Under the pieces are notes generated by a model. That model was not told where the DNA came from, searched no databases, and worked only from the letters and a program-made list of their open reading frames with translations. From NCBI RefSeq assembly GCF_000190415.1, contig NZ_AEWF01000001.1, positions 1 to 64,000 of the forward strand: a DNA stretch of 64,000 nt, written 5' to 3'. The translations under genes were made by a program, and so were the position numbers. The stretch comes from Candidatus Odyssella thessalonicensis L13 (GTDB lineage: Bacteria; Pseudomonadota; Alphaproteobacteria; Paracaedibacterales; Paracaedibacteraceae). Positions 55,683 to 64,000 of this stretch are shown here, piece by piece (the stretch's first letter is position 1; the number at the start of each line of letters is the position of its first letter).

Positions 55683-57423
55683 ATGCGAATCTTATCATCC
55701 CTCCTTTGGTCTTTAATGACGCTAAAAGCTGGAGCAAGTGAAATCACTATCAATAACTATGATAAAGAAATTTATTGCCCTGTAAAAACAGTCGTACGAT
55801 CCTAGCCTTTTCCGTCAGCGAACTCTTGATTTCTTGGAAAAATATATGCAGGAGAACAGTCAGCAACTGTGGTATGAAGATAAAAGTGGACAAAAATCCT
55901 TTACGCTCTATGTTCTCAACACATCTTCCCTTCAGGATCAATATTCCACAAAAACCATGAATGAAATCTATCAGGATGAAAGGGTTCTCTATTTGACCCA
56001 AGAAGGCTTGAAGAAATACCAAGTATTCTATGCTCAAGGCAAGCTATATGATATGCATCACCTTCCTTATCAGTCGAGAGTGCCTTTTAATGCCTCTGCA
56101 GGAAATGGAGATATGATCGTGATGGATTCATTAGGTAACCTATTTATCCATCCAAAAGTAAGAGGGGTTATGCACCATTCCTCATTTTTTAGTGCTGCCC
56201 CTTTATCATTTGCGGGGATTTGTTCGGTAGAAAGAGGGAGTATTAACAAGCTTCTCACCTATAGTGGTCATTATGCGCCTAGTAACAAAGAGTCAGAAAA
56301 TCTGAATGCAATGTTATCTCTCAATCCTCTTTGCCAAGCTCTTTACAAAAAGGTCCAAAAAAACAATAGGGATTATCTAGTTTATGATAGTGGATTTTGC
56401 GAAAAGTGGCAGCATTATCAAGGGATTCTCTGCGACCTTAAAGGATATGATAATAGGGCTCAAGAATACTATAGGTTCCGTCTTATTGATGTCTATCAAG
56501 GGGCTTTGTTGAAAGAGACACAATTGCGGCTGCCGCCTGGCTATAGACCTCAACAAATTAGTAAAGAAGCAAATGGATTTGCTGTGTTGATAGAAAAACA
56601 GAAGCAACAAACTTATCAAAAAAAATATAAAGTTCTAGCCTTGGATGAGAATGGAACATTTAATCAGATGTTTAAAATTAAAGGCAGGAGGATTGTCTCA
56701 ATTTTTGGAGGGGCGGGGGAGTCAAAAAGTACTGCAATCGTCTCCAATGAGGAAGAAGGCAGACTTTTTACAATCCTTGATATTCGCCAAGGCGAGGCGG
56801 TAAAGCAATTCCCTATCCACGGGTCTGGTCTTCTCTCTGTTTTCGAGGGGCAGCTTATTAAAGAAAACGATTTTGAAGATAATCAAGAAGAAGGAGGCTC
56901 TATAACTTTTTATAATAGCGAAAACGGTAATCTTATCACAAAGCTACCTACTATTGTGTTTCCTCATGTTTGTTATGTAGACGGTAGAGCCTTTTATAAA
57001 GAGGATGAGACTACATTTGTGGGGTATAATCTAAAGGATCAGACTATCTTTATGCGGGAGAAGATTGGAAAAGATGCTCTTAAAAGTTTTTCAACTTATT
57101 CCTTGACTGATAATTCATGGCTACTCATTAGCAAGGATAAAAATAAAGGAATAACAGCCTATTTGTTAGAGAGGAATAAACTGCGAGAACGATGGTCATT
57201 TCATCCAAAACAGTCCTTATTTGATCTAGTAAGTATTAACTTTGATGAAAGAAGTAAAAAGCTATGGGGCATCCATGACGATCTTAACGGGCACCATATT
57301 TATAAGTGGGATGCAATTTCGGGAGAACTTGAATTCGAGGATACTCTTCAGCTTTCTCGGGCGGCACAAATTATGGCTTTTCATCCCAATGGAACACCGA
57401 TCATTCAAACGCACCATTACTAA
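55683..57423 (+). pseudogene. Frameshifted exported protein with plant-IQM-like domain and propeller-like tail
   Basis: From ATG 55683: signal peptide (ILSSLLWSLMTLKAGAS), then ITINNYDKEIYCPVK. The frame then stops at a TAG; a one-base shift in the AAAAA run 55784-55788 restores SYDPSLFRQRTLDFLEKYMQ and a 529-codon frame. Around residues 150-190 it has YLTQEGLKKYQVFYAQGKLY, MIVMDSLGNLFIHPK, HHSSFFSAAPLSFAGICSVE (near 56173) and LLTYSGHYAPSN (near 56263). This HSSFLAG...AAG...SGHY.P series marks the domain of plant IQM calmodulin-binding proteins, also found in fungi and some bacterial proteins of unknown role. The rest reads as a beta-propeller. The single homopolymer shift may be decay, phase variation or a sequencing error. 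Activity of the domain is unknown. Confidence 0.65.
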
Positions 57424-57730
57424 GCTAGGCGCAGATTTGAGCGCCTAAACATATCTCCTCTCACTAGTATGAAATTTTAAGAGCAAGCCTTGCTGTGACT
57501 TGTAAGAGGAGGAAATTGTTTCCTGTCTGAATGATAGGAGCACTAAAGAGAATAAGGACAGTACTATGATAGTGGAGGAGAGAAGCTCAGCATGGTATTA
57601 TTAAGATGTCCTCAAATAAGATTATATTAAACATGCTGAGGAAGAATGGAAATTATTGCAAGCTAAGCTAGAATGGATCGCAGAAAAGGCCTGTCATAAA
57701 TGAAAGCCTTATCTGAGATTTGCCATAGAT
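57424..57730. other. Convergent intergenic region, nothing recognised
   Basis: Between the plus-strand propeller-like gene and greA on the minus strand. No clean hairpin with T tract for either side and no open frame of interest. Confidence 0.35.
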
Positions 57731-58204
57731 TTAAATATATTCAACTTTTAAAATTGAGTAAGCTTTACTGCCACCCGGCGTGGTGACTTCAACCATATCG
57801 TCAACGCTTTTGCCAATCAGGGCCCGGGCTAACGGAGATGTGATCGAGATGCGTCCTTGGCGGATATCTGACTCATCGCCGCCTACAATTTGATAGGTAT
57901 GGTTTTCTTCAGTGTCTTCGTCTATCAATGTAACCGTTGCTCCGAACTTGATGTCACTTCCAGATAATTTAGAGACATCAATAATTTCGGCACGGCTTAT
58001 TTTATCTTCAAGTTCTAAAATGCGTCCTTCAATAAAACCTTGGCGCTCCTTGGCTGCATGGTATTCTGCATTTGATAGGTCTCCGTGTTCGCGAGCTTCT
58101 GCGATCGCACGAATAACCTCTTGGCGATCAATATGCTTGAGGTTTTTAAGTTCCTCTTGCAGGCGATCATAACCCTGTTGGGTCATAGGTATTTTCTTAT
58201 CCAT
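57731..58204 (-). CDS. greA: Transcription elongation factor GreA
   Basis: Rescues backtracked RNA polymerase by stimulating transcript cleavage. 157 residues, normal. The N-terminal coiled coil has [20 protein letters not shown] and [19 protein letters not shown] (the acidic tip region), and the C-terminal FKBP-like domain has [31 protein letters not shown]. Monocistronic, divergent from nrdJ. Confidence 0.97.
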   Translation of the reverse strand: MDKKIPMTQQGYDRLQEELKNLKHIDRQEVIRAIAEAREHGDLSNAEYHAAKERQGFIEGRILELEDKISRAEIIDVSKLSGSDIKFGATVTLIDEDTEENHTYQIVGGDESDIRQGRISITSPLARALIGKSVDDMVEVTTPGGSKAYSILKVEYI

Positions 58205-58549
58205 GTGTACAACTTAGCCTCAAGTAATTTGAATAATAGTTCATATAGGATGTTTATGGATATTGTCAACCGGAAAACTTACAAAATAATATAAAAATTT
58301 CCTTGGTCTACAAAAACTTAGATTTAATTATAGCCAACACAAAAGTAAATTTCTACAAAGATTTATAAAATTTTTCACCCTTACCTCACGGAAGAAAAAG
58401 GTTAGCTTACCTTAATTTCTTTTCTCTTAATACATGATAAAAAAATAATTTCAAGACTATTTTTTTGAATTTAGTTGTGAAATGATAACACAAGATTTAG
58501 TGGTTGTGTTTCAGTAAGAATCTACATTTAGTGCAAAAGGGGTAAGTTA
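58205..58549. other. Divergent promoter region of greA and nrdJ
   Basis: AT-rich. I looked for a cobalamin riboswitch upstream of the B12-dependent nrdJ and saw no B12 box. GGGGT precedes the nrdJ ATG. Confidence 0.4.
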
Positions 58550-61500
58550 ATGAAAATACGTCGTCTGTATACTACAGCGGGAAAAAGTCCATATGAAGGC
58601 GTGGATTTCACGACAACAAGCAGTGAGATTCGCAATCCAGATGGGTCGGTTGTTTACCGTCAAGAAGGGATTGAGGTTCCGGCTTCATGGTCACAAGTAG
58701 CGTGTGATGTGCTTGCACAAAAATACTTTCGCAAAGCTGGGGTTCCCGATAAAACAGTTGCAGTGAAAGAGGAGGGGGTGCCTGAATGGCTTTGGCGCCG
58801 CGAAGCTACCACCGACGCCCAGTTCGGATCTGAACGCACCTCAATGCAAGTTTTTGATCGCTTAGCTGGTGCTTGGACCTATTGGGGATGGAAAGGCGAG
58901 TATTTTGATTCTGAAGCTGATGCCCAAGCTTTTTATGATGAAACCCGCTATATGTTATGCACGCAGATGGTAGCCCCTAATTCGCCACAGTGGTTTAATA
59001 CAGGGCTTCACTGGGCCTATGGAATTAATGGACCAGCCCAAGGGCATTATTATGTGGATCATAAAACTGGTGAGTTAAAGAAATCCTCTAATGCTTATGA
59101 GCATCCTCAGCCCCATGCTTGTTTTATTCAGAGCATTGATGATGACTTAGTGAGTGAAGGGGGCATTATGGACCTGTGGGTCCGCGAGGCGCGCCTTTTC
59201 AAATATGGCTCAGGAACGGGTACCAATTTCTCTAATCTACGCGGCTCTGGTGAGCCTTTATCTGGCGGCGGACGTTCGTCAGGTCTGATGAGCTTTTTGA
59301 GAATTGGAGATCGCTCAGCAGGGGCAATTAAATCAGGAGGGACTACACGCCGTGCGGCTAAAATGGTTATCGTTGATATCGATCACCCTGATATTGAAGA
59401 ATTTGTTAATTGGAAAGTGGTGGAAGAACAAAAAGTTGCAGCCTTAGTCACCGGATCTAAAAATAATAAGCTGCACTTAGGTATGGTGATGGAAGCCTGC
59501 CACACCCAAGCTGTATCAGGTGCCGATCGTTTTGACCCGCAAACTAATCCAGAGTTAAAAAGTGCTATCCGGGCAGCACGGACAGCTATGGTGCCGGATA
59601 ACTATATACGCCGCGTGATCCAGATGGCTAAGATGGGCCATAATCAGTTGGATATTGCTGTCTATGACACCGATTGGGATTCAGAAGCTTATTTAACAGT
59701 TTCTGGACAGAACTCCAACAACAGTGTGCGTTTAACCAATGAATTTTTGACAGCTGTTGAGCAAGATAAGGAATGGAATCTTATCCGTCGTACCGATGGT
59801 TCAGTGCATAAAACTTTAAAGGCTCAGGACTTATGGGACCGGATTGGTTATGCTGCCTGGGCGTCAGCTGACCCGGGAGTTCAATTTGATACAACAATTA
59901 ATGAATGGCATACTTGTCCCGCGAGTGGGCGCATTAATGGCTCCAATCCTTGTTCCGAGTATATGTTTCTTGATGATACTGCTTGTAACCTTGCTTCTTT
60001 GAACCTCGCGACCTTCTGTCCCGATAAAACATTTAATATAGAAAGTTACGAACACGCCATTACCATTTGGACGATTATCCTAGAGATCTCCGTGATGATG
60101 GCCCAGTTCCCCTCTAAAGAAATTGCTGAGAGGTCATATGTGTTCCGAACTCTAGGCTTAGGCTATGCCAACGTCGGCGGTTTATTGATGGCACTCGGAA
60201 TTCCTTATGATAGCAAAGAAGCGCGCGCTATTGCTGGAGCCTTAGCGGCAATTATGACTGGCGTTTCCTATGCCACCTCCGCCCAAATGGCTAAGGAGCA
60301 AGGCGTATTTCCAGGTTATGAGCAGAATAAATCTCATATGTTGCGAGTCATGCGCAACCACCGCCGGGCGGCTCATGGAGACGCCAAAGGGTATGAGGGA
60401 TTAACCATTCTGCCAGTCACCTTGAAAGCCAAAGATTCTCCCTATCCAGAGCTAATTAAAGCGGCCAAGGAGGCCTGGGATAAGGCGGTGGCCTTGGGAG
60501 AGAAGTACGGTTACCGTAATGCTCAAACAACAGTTATTGCTCCTACAGGAACAATTGGTCTTGTTATGGATTGCGATACAACCGGGGTGGAACCCGACTT
60601 TGCCTTAGTTAAGTTTAAAAAGCTTGCAGGCGGCGGTTACTTTAAAATTATTAATCGCATGGCCCCCCGAGCCTTAGCAGTATTGGGATACTCGGCTGAA
60701 CAGATCGAAGAGATTTCTCAATATGCCGTTGGCCATGGAACTCTTGAAAATGCGCCTGGGATTAACTTTGACGTTTTAAAGGCTAAAGGATTTACTGAAG
60801 AAGCATTAGCAAAGCTGCAAGAAGCATTAAAATCAGCGTTCGACATTAAATTTGCCTTCAATAAATATACCTTTGGCGAAGAATTCTGCCGTGATGTTTT
60901 GGGCTTTAAGGAAGATCAGCTTAATGATTTCAATTTTGATATGCTGACTGCCCTTGGCTTCAATAAGCAGGAAATTGACCAAGCTAATTTGTATTGTTGT
61001 GGTACTATGACTCTTGAAGGGGCACCGCATCTAAGGCTTGAGCATTTGCCAGTCTTTGATTGCGCTAATCCATGCGGTAAGATTGGTAAGCGTTTCTTGT
61101 CCATAGATAGTCATATTGAGATGATGGCTGCAGTGCAACCTTTCATTTCCGGCGCCATCTCCAAGACCATTAATATGCCAAACTCTGCCAGCATTGAGGA
61201 TTGTAAGGAATCTTATATGAAATCTTGGAAGTTATGTTTGAAGGCTAACGCTTTATACCGGGATGGTTCTAAATTATCGCAACCTCTTAACTCAGCCCTG
61301 ATTGAGGAAGAAGAGGTCGAAGACTTTATCAACCAAGCGGCGGCAACTAAGGCACAATTTGTGGCTGAAAAAGTCATCGAGAAAGTCGTGGAAAAGGTTA
61401 TTCATGCCTCGCAGCGGCGTAAACTTCCTGCCCGCCGTGATGGCTATACTCAAAAGGCATCCGTGGGCGGCCACAAGATTTACTTGCGGACTGGAAACTA

Positions 61501-62098
61501 TGAGGATGGGACCCTTGGCGAAATCTTTATTGATATGCATAAAGAAGGCGCTGCGTTCCGCTCCTTGATGCATAGCTTTGCCATGTCCATTTCCATTGGC
61601 TTGCAGTATGGGGTGCCGTTAGAAGAATATGTTGAAGCCTTTACCTTTACCCGCTTTGAACCCTCTGGTTTGGTGGAAGGAAATGATGCTATTAAAATGG
61701 CGACCTCCTTGCTTGACTATATCTTCCGCGAGCTAGCTGTGCGTTACTTAGGACGGTATGACTTAGCCCATGTTAAGCCAGAAGACTTGTTGCCTGATAC
61801 TATTGGTGAGCTGGAGGAATATCAGCAAAATCTGGTGGCGGACCGGCCAGTGCAAATTTCTGAAACTCAAACGGTGGCGTCAAGCAACCTTTATATTCTA
61901 AAGCCAACGGCTGAGATGCGTGCTACCGGCACTACCGGCCGCAGCAGTGGCGTTTCTGTCCGTGCCGAGCGTTTGCAACAAGCTCGCTTGCAGGGATATG
62001 AAGGGGATGCGTGTGGGGAATGCGGAAACTTTACTATGGTCCGTAATGGCACATGTCTAAAATGCAATACTTGTGGGTCAACCAGCGGTTGCTCCTAA
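58550..62098 (+). CDS. nrdJ: B12-dependent (class II) ribonucleotide reductase
   Basis: Makes deoxyribonucleotides using adenosylcobalamin. 1182 residues, full family size for Alphaproteobacteria. Landmarks: the N-terminal domain with [59 protein letters not shown], the active-site [19 protein letters not shown] (active-site Cys and nearby Asn, Glu), [21 protein letters not shown] split over two strands, and the C-terminal CxxC zinc-like cluster [13 protein letters not shown]...CLKCNTCGS used for thioredoxin reduction. No class I nrdAB seen here, so DNA precursor supply may depend on cobalamin, which must be made or imported elsewhere. A strong terminator follows. Confidence 0.97.
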   Translation: MKIRRLYTTAGKSPYEGVDFTTTSSEIRNPDGSVVYRQEGIEVPASWSQVACDVLAQKYFRKAGVPDKTVAVKEEGVPEWLWRREATTDAQFGSERTSMQVFDRLAGAWTYWGWKGEYFDSEADAQAFYDETRYMLCTQMVAPNSPQWFNTGLHWAYGINGPAQGHYYVDHKTGELKKSSNAYEHPQPHACFIQSIDDDLVSEGGIMDLWVREARLFKYGSGTGTNFSNLRGSGEPLSGGGRSSGLMSFLRIGDRSAGAIKSGGTTRRAAKMVIVDIDHPDIEEFVNWKVVEEQKVAALVTGSKNNKLHLGMVMEACHTQAVSGADRFDPQTNPELKSAIRAARTAMVPDNYIRRVIQMAKMGHNQLDIAVYDTDWDSEAYLTVSGQNSNNSVRLTNEFLTAVEQDKEWNLIRRTDGSVHKTLKAQDLWDRIGYAAWASADPGVQFDTTINEWHTCPASGRINGSNPCSEYMFLDDTACNLASLNLATFCPDKTFNIESYEHAITIWTIILEISVMMAQFPSKEIAERSYVFRTLGLGYANVGGLLMALGIPYDSKEARAIAGALAAIMTGVSYATSAQMAKEQGVFPGYEQNKSHMLRVMRNHRRAAHGDAKGYEGLTILPVTLKAKDSPYPELIKAAKEAWDKAVALGEKYGYRNAQTTVIAPTGTIGLVMDCDTTGVEPDFALVKFKKLAGGGYFKIINRMAPRALAVLGYSAEQIEEISQYAVGHGTLENAPGINFDVLKAKGFTEEALAKLQEALKSAFDIKFAFNKYTFGEEFCRDVLGFKEDQLNDFNFDMLTALGFNKQEIDQANLYCCGTMTLEGAPHLRLEHLPVFDCANPCGKIGKRFLSIDSHIEMMAAVQPFISGAISKTINMPNSASIEDCKESYMKSWKLCLKANALYRDGSKLSQPLNSALIEEEEVEDFINQAAATKAQFVAEKVIEKVVEKVIHASQRRKLPARRDGYTQKASVGGHKIYLRTGNYEDGTLGEIFIDMHKEGAAFRSLMHSFAMSISIGLQYGVPLEEYVEAFTFTRFEPSGLVEGNDAIKMATSLLDYIFRELAVRYLGRYDLAHVKPEDLLPDTIGELEEYQQNLVADRPVQISETQTVASSNLYILKPTAEMRATGTTGRSSGVSVRAERLQQARLQGYEGDACGECGNFTMVRNGTCLKCNTCGSTSGCS

Positions 62099-62125
62099 GC
62101 AGCTTTTTCAATAAATCCTTGAAGA

Positions 62126-62155
62126 AGGGCACCGGCAACGGTGCCTTTTTTGTTG
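62126..62155 (+). terminator. Terminator of nrdJ
   Basis: GGCACCG (62128-62134) pairs with CGGTGCC (62139-62145), loop GCAA, then T6. Confidence 0.93.
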
Positions 62156-62338
62156 CTTGAACAAAATTTTCTAAGAGAGAATGTTCTATTTTTATTTGTT
62201 TATACTGAAGGGTTGTCATTGTTAACTTTTAAGGTAAAATCATCTGCAAAAAGATCTAAGTAAAAAATGTTGTTAAGCTTAAATCAGATTCTAACTTAGC
62301 CTGCCGATCTTTAAAAAAACGGTGGGAGAAAAGGGAAA

Positions 62339-64000
62339 ATGATGCAGCTTAAACTAACAACGCTATGGTTGCTTTTAGGGTGGTATGGTTATAGTGACGC
62401 AGGCGAGAGCCCGTCTTGGTATCAGACTGTCGAGGCTAATTATCACTCCGTTGAAGCATGTCATCCCGAAGATTTGCTTCCTTGCGAAGTCTGGGAAGCG
62501 ATTTTCGACTCTTTACCCTTGGGGGGGCAGTCAAGTCTAGCGGCGACCCATTCCTATTTCCGTGACGACTTTTTCTGGACACGTCGTTTTAAGCTTCACT
62601 TTCCAACCTTTGAGGTGCCAACTGAGGGCATTACGTCCCTTTGCCGTTATGTGTTACTGGCCCTTAAATTTGATGCACAGTTTCAAGATCCCTTAGCGAT
62701 CACTATCAATCCTGAGACCTATGGCTGGATGACCAGGGCAACTTTTATAGACGCAAGAGCGGAAAAGTTGACGCGGTATATGGAGGAAATGACAAAATCC
62801 TCTCAAAGGGTCGCCATGATTCGTAAAGAATATGCCCTAGAACCCAGCGCCCTCAAAAAGGAGCTGGAAGGACAATTCAAGAGGGTAGAATATGAGATCG
62901 CTCATATCCAAGGCAATCAATATCTTCTAGAAAAATTTAAGGATGCAAGTAATTATTCCAGGCTTGGTTTCAATGAAGGAGAAAGACGTCAGTTCTTAGA
63001 AGAGCTTGCGAGCCAAGGAAATAAAAAGGCACAACATATTTTGCGTGCTCAAAATTATTATGTGCCGTTAAATTCTTCATGGACAAAAGGATTGTATTAT
63101 CTAGAAGAAAGAGCCCAAAGTGGCGATGAAAAGGCGAACAGTTTATATAATTATTTAAGACATTCTGCATCCCCGCCCGAGAATGCAGCTGAAGCAAGAA
63201 TTATTATAAGGGATTACCTTGAAGAGCAAGCGCGATTAGGAGATCGGCAGGCTCAGCGATATCTTAACCATGCTGCTTATTCTTTACAGCTAGACTTTAC
63301 TGAGATCACCGGCAGAGCCTATCTTGAATCTCAAGCGGAAATGGGAGACCCAGAAGCGCAGCGGTATCTAAATGAGGCGGCCTACAAATTAAGGCTTGAT
63401 TTTACTGAAGACACAGCAAGAGCTTACCTAATGAGTAGAATTGAAAAAGCGGACTATCATGCTCAAGAGTGTATGGCCAAGGCCGCTTCCTATTTACAGT
63501 TGGGATTTACGGTAGAGACCGCTAAAGATTATTTAATGCGGAGAGTTAATTTAGGGGATGAGGCGGCGCGAGAGTGGGTGGTCGATCATGTAAGCGAATT
63601 ATATAGTGATGATCAGGAAATGAACAGAATCGCGCGCATAATTAAAGCAGAGCGGGGAGATCAGCAGGCGCAGGCGGACCTTAATCGGGCAGCCTATGAA
63701 TTGCAGCTGGGATTTACAGAAGCAACGGGTCGAGCTTATCTCGAGAGTCGTGCTCAAATGGGAGACAGGGACGCACAAGACTGGCTTAATAACGCTGCCG
63801 CTTGCCTAGAGTTAGGTTTTACAAACGAAACAGGTCGAGCTTATCTCGAGAGTCGTGCTCAAATGGGAGAAAGGGGCGCACAAAATCGGCTTAATTGGGG
63901 GGCATATAGCGGGCATTTAGGTTTTACAAACGAAACAGGTCGAGCTTATCTCGAGAGTCGTGCTCAAATGGGAGATCATAACGCTCAAAATCAGCTTAAT
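62339..64000 (+). CDS. Exported F-box protein with 35-residue helical repeats, cut by window end
   Basis: Open from ATG 62339 (or the adjacent ATG 62342) with no stop to 64000: at least 554 residues, 3' end outside the window. The N-terminus KLTTLWLLLGWYGYSDAG is a signal peptide. Residues 46-88 match the F-box fold: LLPCEVWEAIFDSLPLGGQS, then SLAATHSYFRDDFFWTRR, with the family Leu-Pro, Glu50, Ile55, Leu59, Leu67 and Trp80. F-boxes bind Skp1 in eukaryotic SCF ubiquitin ligases. From about residue 285 the protein is built of Sel1-like helical repeats of 35 residues (AYLES(R/Q)AQMGD..AQ..LN.AAY.L.LGFT). The last three copies are nearly identical. A bacterial exported F-box protein suggests action in a host cell, as for Legionella AnkB, but the target is unknown. 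Confidence 0.8.
   Translation, partial: MMQLKLTTLWLLLGWYGYSDAGESPSWYQTVEANYHSVEACHPEDLLPCEVWEAIFDSLPLGGQSSLAATHSYFRDDFFWTRRFKLHFPTFEVPTEGITSLCRYVLLALKFDAQFQDPLAITINPETYGWMTRATFIDARAEKLTRYMEEMTKSSQRVAMIRKEYALEPSALKKELEGQFKRVEYEIAHIQGNQYLLEKFKDASNYSRLGFNEGERRQFLEELASQGNKKAQHILRAQNYYVPLNSSWTKGLYYLEERAQSGDEKANSLYNYLRHSASPPENAAEARIIIRDYLEEQARLGDRQAQRYLNHAAYSLQLDFTEITGRAYLESQAEMGDPEAQRYLNEAAYKLRLDFTEDTARAYLMSRIEKADYHAQECMAKAASYLQLGFTVETAKDYLMRRVNLGDEAAREWVVDHVSELYSDDQEMNRIARIIKAERGDQQAQADLNRAAYELQLGFTEATGRAYLESRAQMGDRDAQDWLNNAAACLELGFTNETGRAYLESRAQMGERGAQNRLNWGAYSGHLGFTNETGRAYLESRAQMGDHNAQNQLN
63709..64000 (+). repeat. 105-bp tandem repeats in the F-box gene
   Basis: Copies start at about 63710, 63815 and 63920, exactly 105 bases apart, each giving one 35-residue unit. 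The segment GGTCGAGCTTATCTCGAG and the 30 bases after it are identical in all three. High DNA identity implies recent expansion; the array may continue past the window. Confidence 0.85.

Noticed and set aside
58205-58549. Cobalamin riboswitch before nrdJ
   Set aside because: No B12-box or matching conserved core in the AT-rich leader.
1-64000. CRISPR array, prophage or insertion sequence
   Set aside because: No regularly spaced direct repeats apart from the in-frame 105-bp units, and no transposase, integrase or phage structural genes.

Overview
The window looks like the chromosome of an alphaproteobacterium living inside a protist or other eukaryotic cell, most like the Holosporales/Paracaedibacter/Odyssella kind of lineage (inference, not a database match). 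Supporting signs are a petABC bc1 operon with a separately encoded bc1 chaperone (CBP3 type), a B12-dependent ribonucleotide reductase, PhbB, an N-terminally extended S9, moderately AT-rich DNA with long AT-rich gaps, several genes broken by nonsense or homopolymer changes, and many exported proteins of unknown or eukaryote-like type. I saw no rRNA, tRNA, CRISPR array, IS element or prophage. TGA is a normal stop here: several real genes end in a TGA that overlaps the next ATG.

Layout. 0.6-4.7 kb: unknown, mostly exported proteins, one of them CheD-like. 4.9-7.5 kb: petABC on the minus strand. 7.9-9.9 kb: a broken GNAT gene, a weak gene remnant and a DUF2267 gene. 10.1-16.3 kb: rarA, an exported lipase-like protein with a glycine-zipper insert, a GNAT, a broken Sel1-like gene and small exported proteins. 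16.4-19.5 kb: tkt-gap. 19.7-24.5 kb: an exported glycine-zipper protein, then clpX-lon. 24.9-29.7 kb: an accessory block between lon and pgk holding a large exported TPR/coiled-coil protein with a HigB-type toxin domain at its C-terminus, a polytopic membrane protein, a DUF4280 PAAR-like protein and two small membrane proteins. 29.6-34.5 kb: pgk, a folP-pabB-pabA-pabC folate operon and a DUF465 gene. 35-39 kb: an EamA transporter, der and bamB. 39.3-40.7 kb: an exported repeat protein gene with three in-frame stops. 41.2-48.2 kb: rplI-rpsR-rpsF, an ion channel, phbB, bamE, bc1 chaperone, yceD, recR, rsmE and sodB. 48.4-49.3 kb: a broken nucleotidyltransferase. 49.7-55.3 kb: an outer-membrane barrel, rpsI-rplM, a second glycine-zipper protein, an OPA-type transporter and aroK. 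55.7-57.4 kb: a frameshifted exported protein with a plant-IQM-like domain and a propeller-like tail. 57.7-62.1 kb: greA and nrdJ. 62.3 kb to the edge: an exported F-box protein with 35-residue helical repeats, cut by the window end.

How it fits together. The core genes are ordinary respiration, glycolysis, proteolysis, translation and envelope assembly (BamB, BamE). The unusual part is a scattered set of proteins with signal peptides and domains suited to acting on a host or rival cell: a HigB toxin domain, an F-box, an IQM-like domain, a CheD-like deamidase fold, a lipase-like fold and glycine-zipper membrane hairpins, plus a PAAR-like spike-tip protein. Six unrelated exported proteins also share a small Ala/Ser-Met-Glu/Asp signature at the end of their signal peptides. 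The most novel candidate is the exported HigB-domain protein with its neighbouring PAAR-like cassette (24.9-29.7 kb). The domain calls rest on motifs read by eye; the delivery and target ideas are inference.
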